Source: DATDDB01 sp041490205
GTDB taxonomy: Bacteria; Pseudomonadota; Gammaproteobacteria; Burkholderiales; Gallionellaceae
Length of the DNA stretch: 22,326 nucleotides
Assembly (NCBI GenBank): GCA_041490205.1
Contig: JBGPSQ010000020.1
Span: forward strand, 1-22,326
Reading direction: 5' to 3'
Part shown: positions 6,089 through 13,952 of the stretch, in pieces
How positions within the stretch are numbered: the first letter of the stretch is position 1
Layout of the letters: each line of letters starts with the position of its first letter
Notes under the pieces: model-generated
Told to the model about the DNA's origin: nothing
The model's database searches: none
Seen by the model: only the letters and a program-made list of their open reading frames with translations
Position numbers and translations under genes: made by a program

Positions 6089-8713
6089 ATGGCAAAAATG
6101 AACGTAGCGCTGTTTGCTGGTGAGCTGGGCTTGCCGGTCGAACTGTTGCTGGAACAGTTGCATGCGGCCGGGGTCGCCAAACAGAAGGAGACCGACCCAA
6201 TTTCCGAACAGGACAAGGCGCAATTGCTGGAACACCTGCGCACGGCGCATGGCGGCGCCAAAGCCAAGTCGAAGATTACGGTGACCCGGCGCGAAACGAC
6301 GGAAATCAAGAAGGCGGACAGTTCCGGCAAGGCGCGCACCATCCAGGTTGAGGTGCGCAAGAAACGCGTGGTTGCCCCGAAAGCGGAAGAAGCGGCCAAG
6401 CCGGCTGCGGTTGAAGCGCCTGCCGAAAAAGTTGTCAAGGAAGCCGTCAAGGCTCCAGCCAAGGTACGGGGCAAGGTGATAGACGAGCGCGAACAGGCGC
6501 TGCGCGAGGAAGAAAAGCGGCGCCAGGTCGAACTCGAGGCTCGCCAGACGGCGGATGCGGTGGCCAAGAAAGAGCGCGCTAAACGCAAAGTTGCCCCCGA
6601 GGTAGCTGCAGAACCGGAGAAAAAGGCGGCGCCGGAAGCGGAAGCCAAACCGGCCGAAGCGGTTACCCCGGTGGCCGTTCCCGCTGCCCAGCCGAATCTT
6701 GCCGAAGGCACGCTGCACAAGCCTGCGCCCGGCGACAGGGTGAGCAAGCCCGTCAGCAAGAAGGGCGCTAAAGCGGAAGACAAGAATAGCCCGTGGAGCG
6801 AGGCTGGTCACAAGAAACGTACTCCCGTTCCCGACAGCCGCCTGGGCGGCGGGTGGGCCGGTGCGGGGCGCGCGCGCGCGCCGCGCCACAACGACAAGCA
6901 CGCCAAGCAGGAGGCGCCGACATCGCAGCATGCTTTTTCGCTCCCGACCGAACCGGTGGTGCACGAGGTAGCGGTGCCGGAGACGATCACCGTCGCCGAA
7001 TTGGCGCAGAAGATGTCCATCAAGGCCACAGAGATCATCAAGAAACTGATGATCATGGGCACCATGGTCACCATCAACCAGGTGCTGGACCAGGAAACCG
7101 CCATGATCGTGGTTGAAGAACTGGGACATGTCGCCAAGGCGGCCAAGGCCGACGAACCGGATGCCTACCTTGCCGAATCTACTGAACAGAAAGATGTTGC
7201 GCTGGAGCCGCGCGCACCGGTAGTGACAGTGATGGGCCACGTCGACCACGGCAAGACTTCGCTGCTCGATTACATAAGGCGCACCCGCGTTGCCTCCGGT
7301 GAAGCCGGCGGTATTACGCAGCATATCGGCGCCTATCATGTGGATACCCCGCGCGGCATGATCACCTTCCTCGATACGCCGGGGCACGAAGCGTTTACGG
7401 CGATGCGCGCGCGCGGCGCCAAGGCGACCGATATCGTGATCCTGGTAGTGGCCGCCGACGACGGTGTGATGCCACAAACCAAAGAGGCGATCCACCACGC
7501 GAGAGCGGGCAATGTGCCCATCGTGGTGGCCGTGACCAAGATAGACAAACCGGATGCCAATGCGGAGCGCGTCAAGCAGGAGCTGGTGGCCGAAGGCGTG
7601 GTGCCGGAAGACTGGGGCGGCGATGCCATGTTTGTGGAAGTTTCCTCCAAATCCGGCCTGGGCATAGACCGCTTGCTCGAAAGCGTGCTGTTGCAAGCCG
7701 AGGTGCTGGAACTGAAAGCCCCGCGCGCGACCCACGCCAAAGGTTTGGTGATCGAGGCGCGCCTGGACAAGGGAAAAGGTCCGGTGGCTACGGTACTGGT
7801 GCAATCTGGCACGATGAAACGCGGCGACGCGGTGCTGGTGGGTGCGGTGTACGGACGCGTACGCGCCATGCTGGATGAAACCGGCAAGGCGATCAGCGAA
7901 GCAGGCCCATCCATTCCGGTCGAGATACAAGGCTTGTCGGAAGTGCCGGAGGCAGGTGAAGAACTGATGGTACTGGCCGACGAAAAACGCGCGCGTGAAA
8001 TTGCGCTGTTCCGCCAGGGCAAATACCGTGGCGTGAAGCTGGCCAAGCAGCAGGCCGCCAAGCTGGAAAACATGTTCGAACAGATGGCGGAGGGCGAGGT
8101 GCGCACCTTGTCACTGATCGTCAAGGCCGACGTGCAGGGTTCAGCCGAGGCGATTGCACAGTCTCTGCAAAAACTTTCCACCGATGAGGTCAAGGTCAAC
8201 CTGATTCACAGCGCGGTCGGCGGCATCACAGAATCCGACATTAACCTGGCGCTGGCTTCCAAGGCCATCGTCATCGGGTTCAACACGCGGGCGGACGCCG
8301 CTGCGCGCAAACTGGCAGAATCTTCCGGCGTGGACGTGCGCTACTACAACATCATCTATGCGATGGTGGACGAGATCAAGGCAGCGCTCTCCGGCATGCT
8401 GGCGCCGGAGAAAAAGGAAAGCATCCTCGGCATGGTGGAAATACGCCAAGTGTTCCACATCTCCAAGGTGGGCACCGTGGCCGGCTGCTATGTGACAGAC
8501 GGCATGGTCAAGCGTAATGCCCAGGTGCGTGTGCTGCGCGACAATGTGGTGATCCACACCGGCGAATTGGATTCGCTCAAGCGCTTCAAGGATGATGTCA
8601 AGGAAGTGAAGTCGAATTTCGAGTGCGGCCTGTCTCTTAAGGGCTACAACGACTTGCAAGTGGGCGACCAGCTTGAAGCGTTTGAGATCGTCGAGGTGGC
8701 GCGCGCACTCTAG
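6089..8713 (+). CDS. infB: Translation initiation factor IF-2
   Basis: The 874-residue protein has the IF2 N-terminal helical domain (about 1-55), a long Lys/Glu/Ala-rich linker (about 60-270), a second IF2_N-like unit (TVAELAQKMSIKATEIIKKL), then the GTPase domain with G1 GHVDHGKT near residue 382, G3 DTPGHEAF, and G4 read as TKID near residue 483 (Asn is usual at the first position; Thr occurs in some GTPases). Domains II, III and the C-terminal fMet-tRNA-binding domain follow, with the LIVKADVQGSAEAI segment. IF2 brings initiator tRNA to the 30S subunit. The ATG at 6089 is preceded by AAGAGG. It is followed by rbfA after 11 bases. Confidence 0.97.
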   Translation: MAKMNVALFAGELGLPVELLLEQLHAAGVAKQKETDPISEQDKAQLLEHLRTAHGGAKAKSKITVTRRETTEIKKADSSGKARTIQVEVRKKRVVAPKAEEAAKPAAVEAPAEKVVKEAVKAPAKVRGKVIDEREQALREEEKRRQVELEARQTADAVAKKERAKRKVAPEVAAEPEKKAAPEAEAKPAEAVTPVAVPAAQPNLAEGTLHKPAPGDRVSKPVSKKGAKAEDKNSPWSEAGHKKRTPVPDSRLGGGWAGAGRARAPRHNDKHAKQEAPTSQHAFSLPTEPVVHEVAVPETITVAELAQKMSIKATEIIKKLMIMGTMVTINQVLDQETAMIVVEELGHVAKAAKADEPDAYLAESTEQKDVALEPRAPVVTVMGHVDHGKTSLLDYIRRTRVASGEAGGITQHIGAYHVDTPRGMITFLDTPGHEAFTAMRARGAKATDIVILVVAADDGVMPQTKEAIHHARAGNVPIVVAVTKIDKPDANAERVKQELVAEGVVPEDWGGDAMFVEVSSKSGLGIDRLLESVLLQAEVLELKAPRATHAKGLVIEARLDKGKGPVATVLVQSGTMKRGDAVLVGAVYGRVRAMLDETGKAISEAGPSIPVEIQGLSEVPEAGEELMVLADEKRAREIALFRQGKYRGVKLAKQQAAKLENMFEQMAEGEVRTLSLIVKADVQGSAEAIAQSLQKLSTDEVKVNLIHSAVGGITESDINLALASKAIVIGFNTRADAAARKLAESSGVDVRYYNIIYAMVDEIKAALSGMLAPEKKESILGMVEIRQVFHISKVGTVAGCYVTDGMVKRNAQVRVLRDNVVIHTGELDSLKRFKDDVKEVKSNFECGLSLKGYNDLQVGDQLEAFEIVEVARAL

Positions 8714-8724
8714 CGCCTGTGGCC

Positions 8725-9093
8725 ATGGCAAAAGATTACGCCAGGACTGAGCGTGTCGCCGAACAGATGCAGCGCGAGTTGGCCGAACTGGTTCGCCTGG
8801 AAGTCAAGGATCCGCGCGTGCGCATGGTTACCCTCACCGGCGTTGAGGTGGCGCGTGACTATTCCCATGCCAAGGTGTTCTACACCACGCTGGAAGGTGA
8901 GCAGGCCAAGGTACAGCAAGGACTGGAGCGTGCCAGCGGATTCCTGCGCAGCCAACTGGCCCATGCCATGAAGCTGCGCATCATCCCGCAATTGCATTTC
9001 GTTTTCGATGCCTCGGTCGAGCGCGGCGCGCGTCTATCGCAACTGATAGACCAGGCGGTGGCAAGTGACCAGGCATCCCACAAAGACGACTGA
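8725..9093 (+). CDS. rbfA: 30S ribosome-binding factor RbfA
   Basis: The 122-residue product matches RbfA: an N-terminal helix RTERVAEQMQRELAELVR, then LEVKDPRVRMVTLTGVEVARDYSHAKVFYT and a C-terminal IIPQLHFVFDASVERGARLSQLID, which together form its single KH-type fold. RbfA binds 16S rRNA near the 5' helix and acts in cold-sensitive 30S maturation. I prefer the ATG at 8725 (MAKDYARTERV, as is usual for the family) over an in-frame GTG six bases earlier. There is no obvious ribosome-binding site, which suggests coupling to infB translation. Its stop is 26 bases before truB. Confidence 0.95.
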   Translation: MAKDYARTERVAEQMQRELAELVRLEVKDPRVRMVTLTGVEVARDYSHAKVFYTTLEGEQAKVQQGLERASGFLRSQLAHAMKLRIIPQLHFVFDASVERGARLSQLIDQAVASDQASHKDD

Positions 9094-9119
9094 ACCAACG
9101 TAGATTGAAAGGCGCGGCC

Positions 9120-10037
9120 ATGGCACGCAATGCGCGTTCCCTCGACGGCGTCCTGCTGTTCGACAAACCACTCCACCTCAGTTCCAACACAGCCCTGCAA
9201 AAGGTGCGCCGCCTGTTCCAGGCGGAAAAGGCAGGCCACACCGGCACGCTTGATCCGCTGGCGACCGGGCTGCTGCCCATCTGTTTCGGCGAGGCGACCA
9301 AATTCTCCAATGTCTTGCTGGACGCCAGCAAAACATACCGCGCCTGGATACGCCTGGGGCAGACCACTACCACCGGCGATGCGGAAGGTGAGATTATCGA
9401 CGAGCGCCCAGTCAGCGTGGACGAGGTGCAGGTGCGGGACGTGCTACGGCGACTCACCGGGGACATAGCGCAAATACCTCCCATGCATAGCGCCCTCAAG
9501 CACCAGGGCAAGCCGCTGTACGAATATATCCGCAAGGGCGAGACCATCGAGCGCGAACCGCGGATGGTGACCATCCATGAAATGGCGCTGGAATATTTTG
9601 CAGGAAATGAACTGCGCGTGACCGTGCATTGCAGCAAGGGAACCTATGTGCGCACGCTGGCCGAGGACATCGGGCGGTATGTGGGGTGTGGCGCGCACCT
9701 GCAGGGCTTGCGCCGCCTTGCAACCGGTCTGTTTAGTCTGGAAAATGCATACACTTGGGAGCAAATCGAGGGCATGAACGCTGAACAGCGCGATTCTTGT
9801 TTGCTTCCGCTGGATTGCATGCTGCAAGGTTTTCCTCGTCTGGATCTGGACGAGTTGCAGGTGCGGCGCTTGGCGCAAGGGCAGCGGCTGGGGCTGGACA
9901 CCGGTTTGCCGGACGGTAAAATCAGGCTGCATGGCCCGCAAGGATTTATTGGGCTGGGCGTGTTGCAAGGCCGCCGCCTGGCGCCCGAGAGGCTGATTGC
10001 TGCAATAGCCAGGCTTGCGGCGGCAAACCCGGCGTGA
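9120..10037 (+). CDS. truB: tRNA pseudouridine(55) synthase TruB
   Basis: The 305-residue protein carries the TruB catalytic motif GHTGTLDPLATGLLP with the nucleophile Asp45, the N-terminal GVLLFDKPLHLSSN, and the substrate-binding CSKGTYVRTLAEDIG. It converts U55 of elongator tRNAs to pseudouridine. The ATG at 9120 follows AAAGG by nine bases; an in-frame TTG at 9105 is not supported. The C-terminal part (FPRLDLDELQVRRLAQGQRL onward) resembles a PUA-like RNA-binding region. It is the last gene of the conserved operon block. In many proteobacteria rpsO follows directly, but here two signalling genes intervene. Confidence 0.96.
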   Translation: MARNARSLDGVLLFDKPLHLSSNTALQKVRRLFQAEKAGHTGTLDPLATGLLPICFGEATKFSNVLLDASKTYRAWIRLGQTTTTGDAEGEIIDERPVSVDEVQVRDVLRRLTGDIAQIPPMHSALKHQGKPLYEYIRKGETIEREPRMVTIHEMALEYFAGNELRVTVHCSKGTYVRTLAEDIGRYVGCGAHLQGLRRLATGLFSLENAYTWEQIEGMNAEQRDSCLLPLDCMLQGFPRLDLDELQVRRLAQGQRLGLDTGLPDGKIRLHGPQGFIGLGVLQGRRLAPERLIAAIARLAAANPA

Positions 10038-10174
10038 AGTGATTTCGCTTCCGCAAGCGGCTGGAAACGCTCACAAGGAGCAATTATTCAGCATTTCCCC
10101 TTGAATCTTTCTCTTTTCCAATTCCGAGATATGGCGTAGTATTAACGTAAAAACCAAAGGGAAAATAAATAGAT
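10038..10174 (+). other. Spacer between truB and the lipoprotein gene
   Basis: This 137-base spacer is more AT-rich than the flanking genes, especially after 10085. I see a short hairpin (CCGC-AA-GCGG near 10054) without a T-run, so no convincing terminator. No strong promoter consensus is present, although the AT-rich part (TAGTAT near 10137) could hold one. An AAGGGA at 10157-10162 lies 12 bases before the next start, a loose ribosome-binding site. Confidence 0.4.
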
Positions 10175-11134
10175 ATGTACTGGCGCCTGGTAGTTTTCGC
10201 CTCAGTTTTGCTGTTGCAAAGTTGCGCCTTGTTCCAGCGCGAGGCGCCGCCCGCACCACCCGCGCCCCTACCTCCAGTGTCCAAGCCTGCGCCCAAGCCA
10301 GTATCCACCATGGAAGTGGTTATCCTGGTCAGCGAGGATACGCCCGCTTACAGCAAGGTGGCCAAGGCGCTCTCCAAGCAGCTGGGGCAGCGCAGCAGCA
10401 TACGCTACCTCGGAGTGAGCCTGGTCGAAAATATCAGGATGCTTGATGCCTACAAGAACGACGAACGCAAACAGTTCGTGAGCATCGGGCTGAGCGCTTC
10501 CGTTGCCGCAAAATCACTGGCTGACAGGCAGGTGGTTTTTTGCCAAGTGTTCAATTACCAGGATTTGATCACGGCAAAGCACAAGGGGGTAAGCATGATG
10601 CCTTCGATGTACAAAACCTTCGCAGCCTGGCGTGCGCTTGCGCCGGATACCACCGATGTAGGCGTGATCAGCGGACCCGGTTTCGAGGGCATGTTGCAAG
10701 TCGCCGTGGCATCGGCAAAGAGCCAAGGCATCACGCTTCATTACGAGATCGTGAACTCCGACAAGGAATACCAGTATGCCTATAAGCAAATGGCTGATAA
10801 GGTGCAAGGGTACTGGCTGCTGCCTGATAACCGCGTATTGAGCGAGAATGTCTTGCGCGATGTAATGACTTTCAGCGTGCGCAACAGCAAACAGGTGGTG
10901 GTGTTCAACGACGAACTGCTCAATCTTGGCGGCTTGATCAGTACTACCAGCGATTACAGGAATATCGTGCAGCAAGTATTGGACAGACTGGAAAAGGCAC
11001 AGGACAAGGAGGACATTCCGGGTCCCGACATCGTGTATCTCGACAGGGCGATCCTGCGCATCAATCCCGTGATGGCGCAGCGGCTCAACCTGGAAATTCC
11101 GGAGCACTACAAGAAGTATGCCAAGACACATTAG
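10175..11134 (+). CDS. ABC-type substrate-binding-like lipoprotein (COG2984/TrpX-like)
   Basis: The 319-residue protein starts with a lipoprotein signal peptide: Arg4, a hydrophobic stretch, then the lipobox LQSC with Cys17 as the lipidated residue. Residue +2 is Ala, not Asp, which favours sorting to the outer membrane. A Pro-rich linker follows (about 22-43), then a two-lobed periplasmic-binding fold of the ABC_sub_bind type: VVILVSEDTPAYSKVAKAL, FVSIGLSASVAAKSL, DVGVISGPGFEGML, and GYWLLPDNRVLSENVL. Homologues bind amino acids or unknown small ligands for ABC importers, but no permease or ATPase gene is nearby. Its 3' end overlaps the GGDEF/EAL gene by 17 bases, so I infer a ligand-sensing partner for that protein. 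The fold is well supported, the ligand unknown. Confidence 0.8.
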   Translation: MYWRLVVFASVLLLQSCALFQREAPPAPPAPLPPVSKPAPKPVSTMEVVILVSEDTPAYSKVAKALSKQLGQRSSIRYLGVSLVENIRMLDAYKNDERKQFVSIGLSASVAAKSLADRQVVFCQVFNYQDLITAKHKGVSMMPSMYKTFAAWRALAPDTTDVGVISGPGFEGMLQVAVASAKSQGITLHYEIVNSDKEYQYAYKQMADKVQGYWLLPDNRVLSENVLRDVMTFSVRNSKQVVVFNDELLNLGGLISTTSDYRNIVQQVLDRLEKAQDKEDIPGPDIVYLDRAILRINPVMAQRLNLEIPEHYKKYAKTH

Positions 11135-13313
11135 CGCAGCGAAATTAGGTGAAACCGCCAAAGCGTTTTTGGCAAGGGCTCGCACTGCGCTTGGGGGCCT
11201 TGAATTCAGAGGTGTGTTGCACATTTTCGCCGGCATCGGGCAGCGCAGCCTGTCCAACCGTATTTTGCTGCTCCAGTTTTTCTGGACGGTCATCATCTAC
11301 CTGCTGGTCATTGCGGCTATCTGGTTTGCCACCAATCTGGTCATCGAAAGCAGCGTGCGCGATCAGGGCAAAGGCTGGGTTCAGAAACTGGATGAACTTG
11401 GCACCCCCATTTATGCCACCAACAACCCGTCACAACTGAAGCAGATCATCGGTTACTTGCGCAATTTTCCCGAGATCGCGCAGGCAAAGTACCTGGATGA
11501 ATATGGAAAGGAAGTGCGCGCAGAGTACACGCGCAAGGACGGTCTGATCTCTGACTTTCCATTGTTGACCGACGAAAATATCAGGAGGCTCAGCAGGTCT
11601 CAGGCTGTGGAGAAGCCCATGCAGTTCGATAAGGGCGGAGATTCGCAGATGCGCATCATTGCGCCGATTTATGTCAAGTCGATTTCCAGCGACGGCATGA
11701 TTGACTACTCCCTGGATAGCAAGTCCAGGGAAAAAGTCGAGACCATCGGGTTCGTCGAGGTTGTGTTGGACTACAGCAAGGTCTCAAGCGAACTGAACCG
11801 GAATATACTCTACGCCAGCATGCTGATCGCCTTGATGATGCTGGCTGTGGCATTTGTCATGCGCATCACGGTGCGCTGGGCGCTCATGCCTTTGTCCGAG
11901 CTTGAGGAGCCGCTGACACGGCTGGCCAATGGCGAGACGGATATAACCGTTACCACATCCGGCGACAAGGAAATCGCCCGGATTGGCGCCGCCCTGAACA
12001 CTACCATCAACGCATTGCGGGAGCGCGACGAAGCGTTGCGCCGCATGGTTGACCATGACGGGCTTACCGGGCTGGTGAATCGTGCATATTTTGCCGAGCG
12101 GCTGGAGCAGGAGGTCAAAAGAATTTCGCGCAACGGCGGCAGCAGCGCGCTGTTCTTTTTCGATCTGGACCGGTTCAAGAATATCAACGACACCTATGGG
12201 CACGCAGCAGGCGATCGCTTGCTGATTCAGGTTGCCAAACAGCTGACTCCCCGGATTCGCGAGCACGATGTTTTTGCCCGTTACGGCGGGGATGAATTTA
12301 CCTTGTTGGCCTACAATGTTGATCGCGAGCATGTCCGGGAAATCGCCGAATCATTCATCGCACTGATGCGGGAATTCACTTTTTTTGAGGCGGGCGATGC
12401 GATAAAAATCTATTTCAGCATCGGCGTCACCCTGATCAACAATGCCACCCTTTCGGCCCATGAATACCTCAAGGAAGCGGATACTGCTGTCCACCAGGCC
12501 AAAATGCATGGCCGTAATTGTTTCAGCATGTTCGACCGCGGCACGCAGAGCGCAGTTGCGGAAACCGGCGTCGGTTGGCATGAACTCCTTCAGGAAGTGT
12601 TGCGCAAAAAACAAGTGATTCTTTACTTTCAGCCCATAGCCGGGCTGAAAGATCAGCGTGATAGCATTTGCGAAGTGCTGTTGCGGCTGCCGGGCATGGA
12701 GCAGAGGGGCAGCGAGCAAAAAGTGCTCAGCCCGGGTGCTTTTCTGTCCGCAGCGGAGCGGTTCGGGATGATGCCGGAGTTTGACGGCCTGGTGATAGAC
12801 AAGGCTGCGCAAGTGATGGAGGAACGCAAGGATCCGCAGCTAGCCTTGTCGGTAAACCTGTCCGAGCAATTTTTCATGAAGGACGACATTCCTGCCTACC
12901 TTGAAGAAATAGTCGGGTCACATCATGTTGAACCGAACCGCTTTATTTTCGAGCTCTCCCAAAGTTACATCTCGCGCAATATCGGCAAACTGCAGGATAT
13001 CCTGGCTGCGCTTACGTTGCGCGGGTATCGCTTTGCGCTTGATGACTTCGGTGCGGATTTTGGCGCTTTCAACTACATCAGGAAATTCCCGGTGCATTTC
13101 CTGAAAATTGACGGTGCACTGGTCGAGCGCATCACTACAGATAAAATCGCCAAGGCGACGGTTCGCGCCATTGTGGAGGTGGCCACGGAATTGAACATGC
13201 AGACCATCGCAAAAAGTGTGGCCGACGAGGCTTGCGCCAACACATTGCGTGAATTGGGTGTTGATTACGTACAAGGCAATTATATTGCCCCTCCTTCCGC
13301 GCTGCTGAAATGA
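11118..13313 (+). CDS. Membrane GGDEF/EAL protein, active-looking cyclase with degenerate EAL
   Basis: The 731-residue protein has a cytosolic N-terminal tail (1-48), a membrane helix (about 50-72), a periplasmic sensor region (about 73-228), a second helix (about 231-250), a HAMP-like linker (about 250-303), a GGDEF domain (about 310-472) and an EAL domain (about 485-728). The cyclase motif GGDEF (390-394) and the product-inhibition motif RxxD (Arg381, Asp384) are intact, so it probably makes c-di-GMP. The EAL domain keeps Glu519 (EVL in place of EAL), Asn580, Glu612, Asp642-Asp643, Lys663 and Gln719. Its AEGVE-type motif reads AKSVA, with Lys699 and Ala702 in place of two catalytic glutamates. 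I infer no phosphodiesterase activity. It overlaps the lipoprotein gene. The start is uncertain; later TTG codons are possible. Confidence 0.9.
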   Translation: MPRHISAAKLGETAKAFLARARTALGGLEFRGVLHIFAGIGQRSLSNRILLLQFFWTVIIYLLVIAAIWFATNLVIESSVRDQGKGWVQKLDELGTPIYATNNPSQLKQIIGYLRNFPEIAQAKYLDEYGKEVRAEYTRKDGLISDFPLLTDENIRRLSRSQAVEKPMQFDKGGDSQMRIIAPIYVKSISSDGMIDYSLDSKSREKVETIGFVEVVLDYSKVSSELNRNILYASMLIALMMLAVAFVMRITVRWALMPLSELEEPLTRLANGETDITVTTSGDKEIARIGAALNTTINALRERDEALRRMVDHDGLTGLVNRAYFAERLEQEVKRISRNGGSSALFFFDLDRFKNINDTYGHAAGDRLLIQVAKQLTPRIREHDVFARYGGDEFTLLAYNVDREHVREIAESFIALMREFTFFEAGDAIKIYFSIGVTLINNATLSAHEYLKEADTAVHQAKMHGRNCFSMFDRGTQSAVAETGVGWHELLQEVLRKKQVILYFQPIAGLKDQRDSICEVLLRLPGMEQRGSEQKVLSPGAFLSAAERFGMMPEFDGLVIDKAAQVMEERKDPQLALSVNLSEQFFMKDDIPAYLEEIVGSHHVEPNRFIFELSQSYISRNIGKLQDILAALTLRGYRFALDDFGADFGAFNYIRKFPVHFLKIDGALVERITTDKIAKATVRAIVEVATELNMQTIAKSVADEACANTLRELGVDYVQGNYIAPPSALLK

Positions 13314-13564
13314 TCCCCGGCTGGCAAGCTGTTTTCTGAAAATATGTAATAAAACAGTATGATATGGTTTTGTGGTGGCGTGTGTGCATCTGGGAACAGG
13401 GCCGCAATCCACTGTTGACCCTGGGTAATTGCCAGGGCGTGGCTGGTCTGTGGCGGGCGAATTCCGGATTTTAGGGGGAGGCACCGCTTATTCCGATTAA
13501 GCTTGAGCTACACCCCCACTAAAGGGTAAAATGTCGCACTTTTTTAGTGGAGAGTGAAGGAATT
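13314..13564 (+). promoter_or_regulatory. rpsO upstream region with candidate promoter and inverted repeat
   Basis: Most of this 251-base spacer shows no gene. TTGAGC (13503-13508) and TAAAAT (13527-13532), 18 bases apart, form a plausible promoter with a start near 13539. An 8-bp inverted repeat, CCACTAAA (13516-13523) and TTTAGTGG (13543-13550), brackets the -10 box; the right arm touches the GGAGAG before rpsO. In a transcript reading through from upstream it could fold over the ribosome-binding region. S15 is known to repress its own mRNA in several bacteria. Earlier, CCCTGG/CCAGGG arms (13419-13437) form a weak hairpin without a T-run. Confidence 0.45.
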
Positions 13565-13834
13565 ATGTCTATTACGACAGCGCAGAAGGCGCAGATTGTT
13601 ACAGATTATCAGCGCGCCAAGGGCGATACGGGTTCCCCCGAAGTTCAGGTTGCCTTGATGACCGCACGCATCAACCACCTGACCGGGCATTTTAAGGAGC
13701 ACGGAAAGGATCACCATTCCCGGCGCGGCCTGTTGCGTCTGGTGAGCCGCCGCCGCAAGCTGCTGGATTACCTCAAAAGCAAGAACGAAGAAAGCTACCG
13801 TTCCCTGATTCAGCGATTGGAACTGCGTAAGTAA
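13565..13834 (+). CDS. rpsO: Ribosomal protein S15
   Basis: The 89-residue product is full length for bacterial S15 and matches throughout: GDTGSPEVQVALMTARINHLTGHFKEHGKDHHSRRGLLRLVSRRRKLLDYL is split over the four helices, with the conserved basic HHSRRGLL segment that contacts 16S rRNA. S15 is a primary binder that organises the 30S platform. The ATG at 13565 (MSITTAQKAQIV) is preceded by AAGGA; the upstream in-frame extension starting at 13547 is not family-like. A strong hairpin follows its stop, then pnp. Confidence 0.97.
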   Translation: MSITTAQKAQIVTDYQRAKGDTGSPEVQVALMTARINHLTGHFKEHGKDHHSRRGLLRLVSRRRKLLDYLKSKNEESYRSLIQRLELRK

Positions 13835-13840
13835 CAAACA

Positions 13841-13876
13841 TAACGCGGGTCGCAAATGCGACCCGCGTTATTTTTT
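13841..13876 (+). terminator. rpsO terminator / rpsO-pnp intercistronic hairpin
   Basis: The arms TAACGCGGGTCGCA (13841-13854) and TGCGACCCGCGTTA (13857-13870) are perfectly complementary over 14 bp and are followed by six T residues. It begins 6 bases after the rpsO stop. It should terminate many rpsO transcripts; read-through gives the pnp mRNA. In E. coli a hairpin at this place is an RNase III site used in PNPase autoregulation, so a similar role is possible. Confidence 0.92.
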
Positions 13877-13952
13877 GTGTCAAAAAATTATTCTATCGGG
13901 CGACTCCACTTCAAGGGAAGCGGCGCGCCTTGCAACGCACAGGAGAGTCAGA

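Noticed and set aside
6866..6892. Alternating CG tract in infB as a Z-DNA or structural element
   Set aside because: It encodes the Gly/Arg/Ala linker before domain G and follows from Ala/Arg codon use in GC-rich DNA.
7532..7546. TKID instead of NKID in the IF2 GTPase G4 motif as a loss-of-function sign
   Set aside because: Thr is tolerated at this position in some GTPases and the rest of the domain is intact; not evidence of altered function.
6059..7930. 623-codon open frame on the minus strand
   Set aside because: It lies entirely antisense to infB, is rich in His/Arg/Gly/Phe in the manner of a GC-rich antisense frame, and shows no family resemblance.
13361..13420. Short ORF after the GGDEF/EAL gene (ATG ATA TGG ...)
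   Set aside because: About 19 codons, no ribosome-binding site, unremarkable composition.
13419..13437. CCCTGG/CCAGGG hairpin as terminator of the GGDEF/EAL gene
   Set aside because: Only 6-bp arms, no T-run, and over 100 bases after the stop codon.
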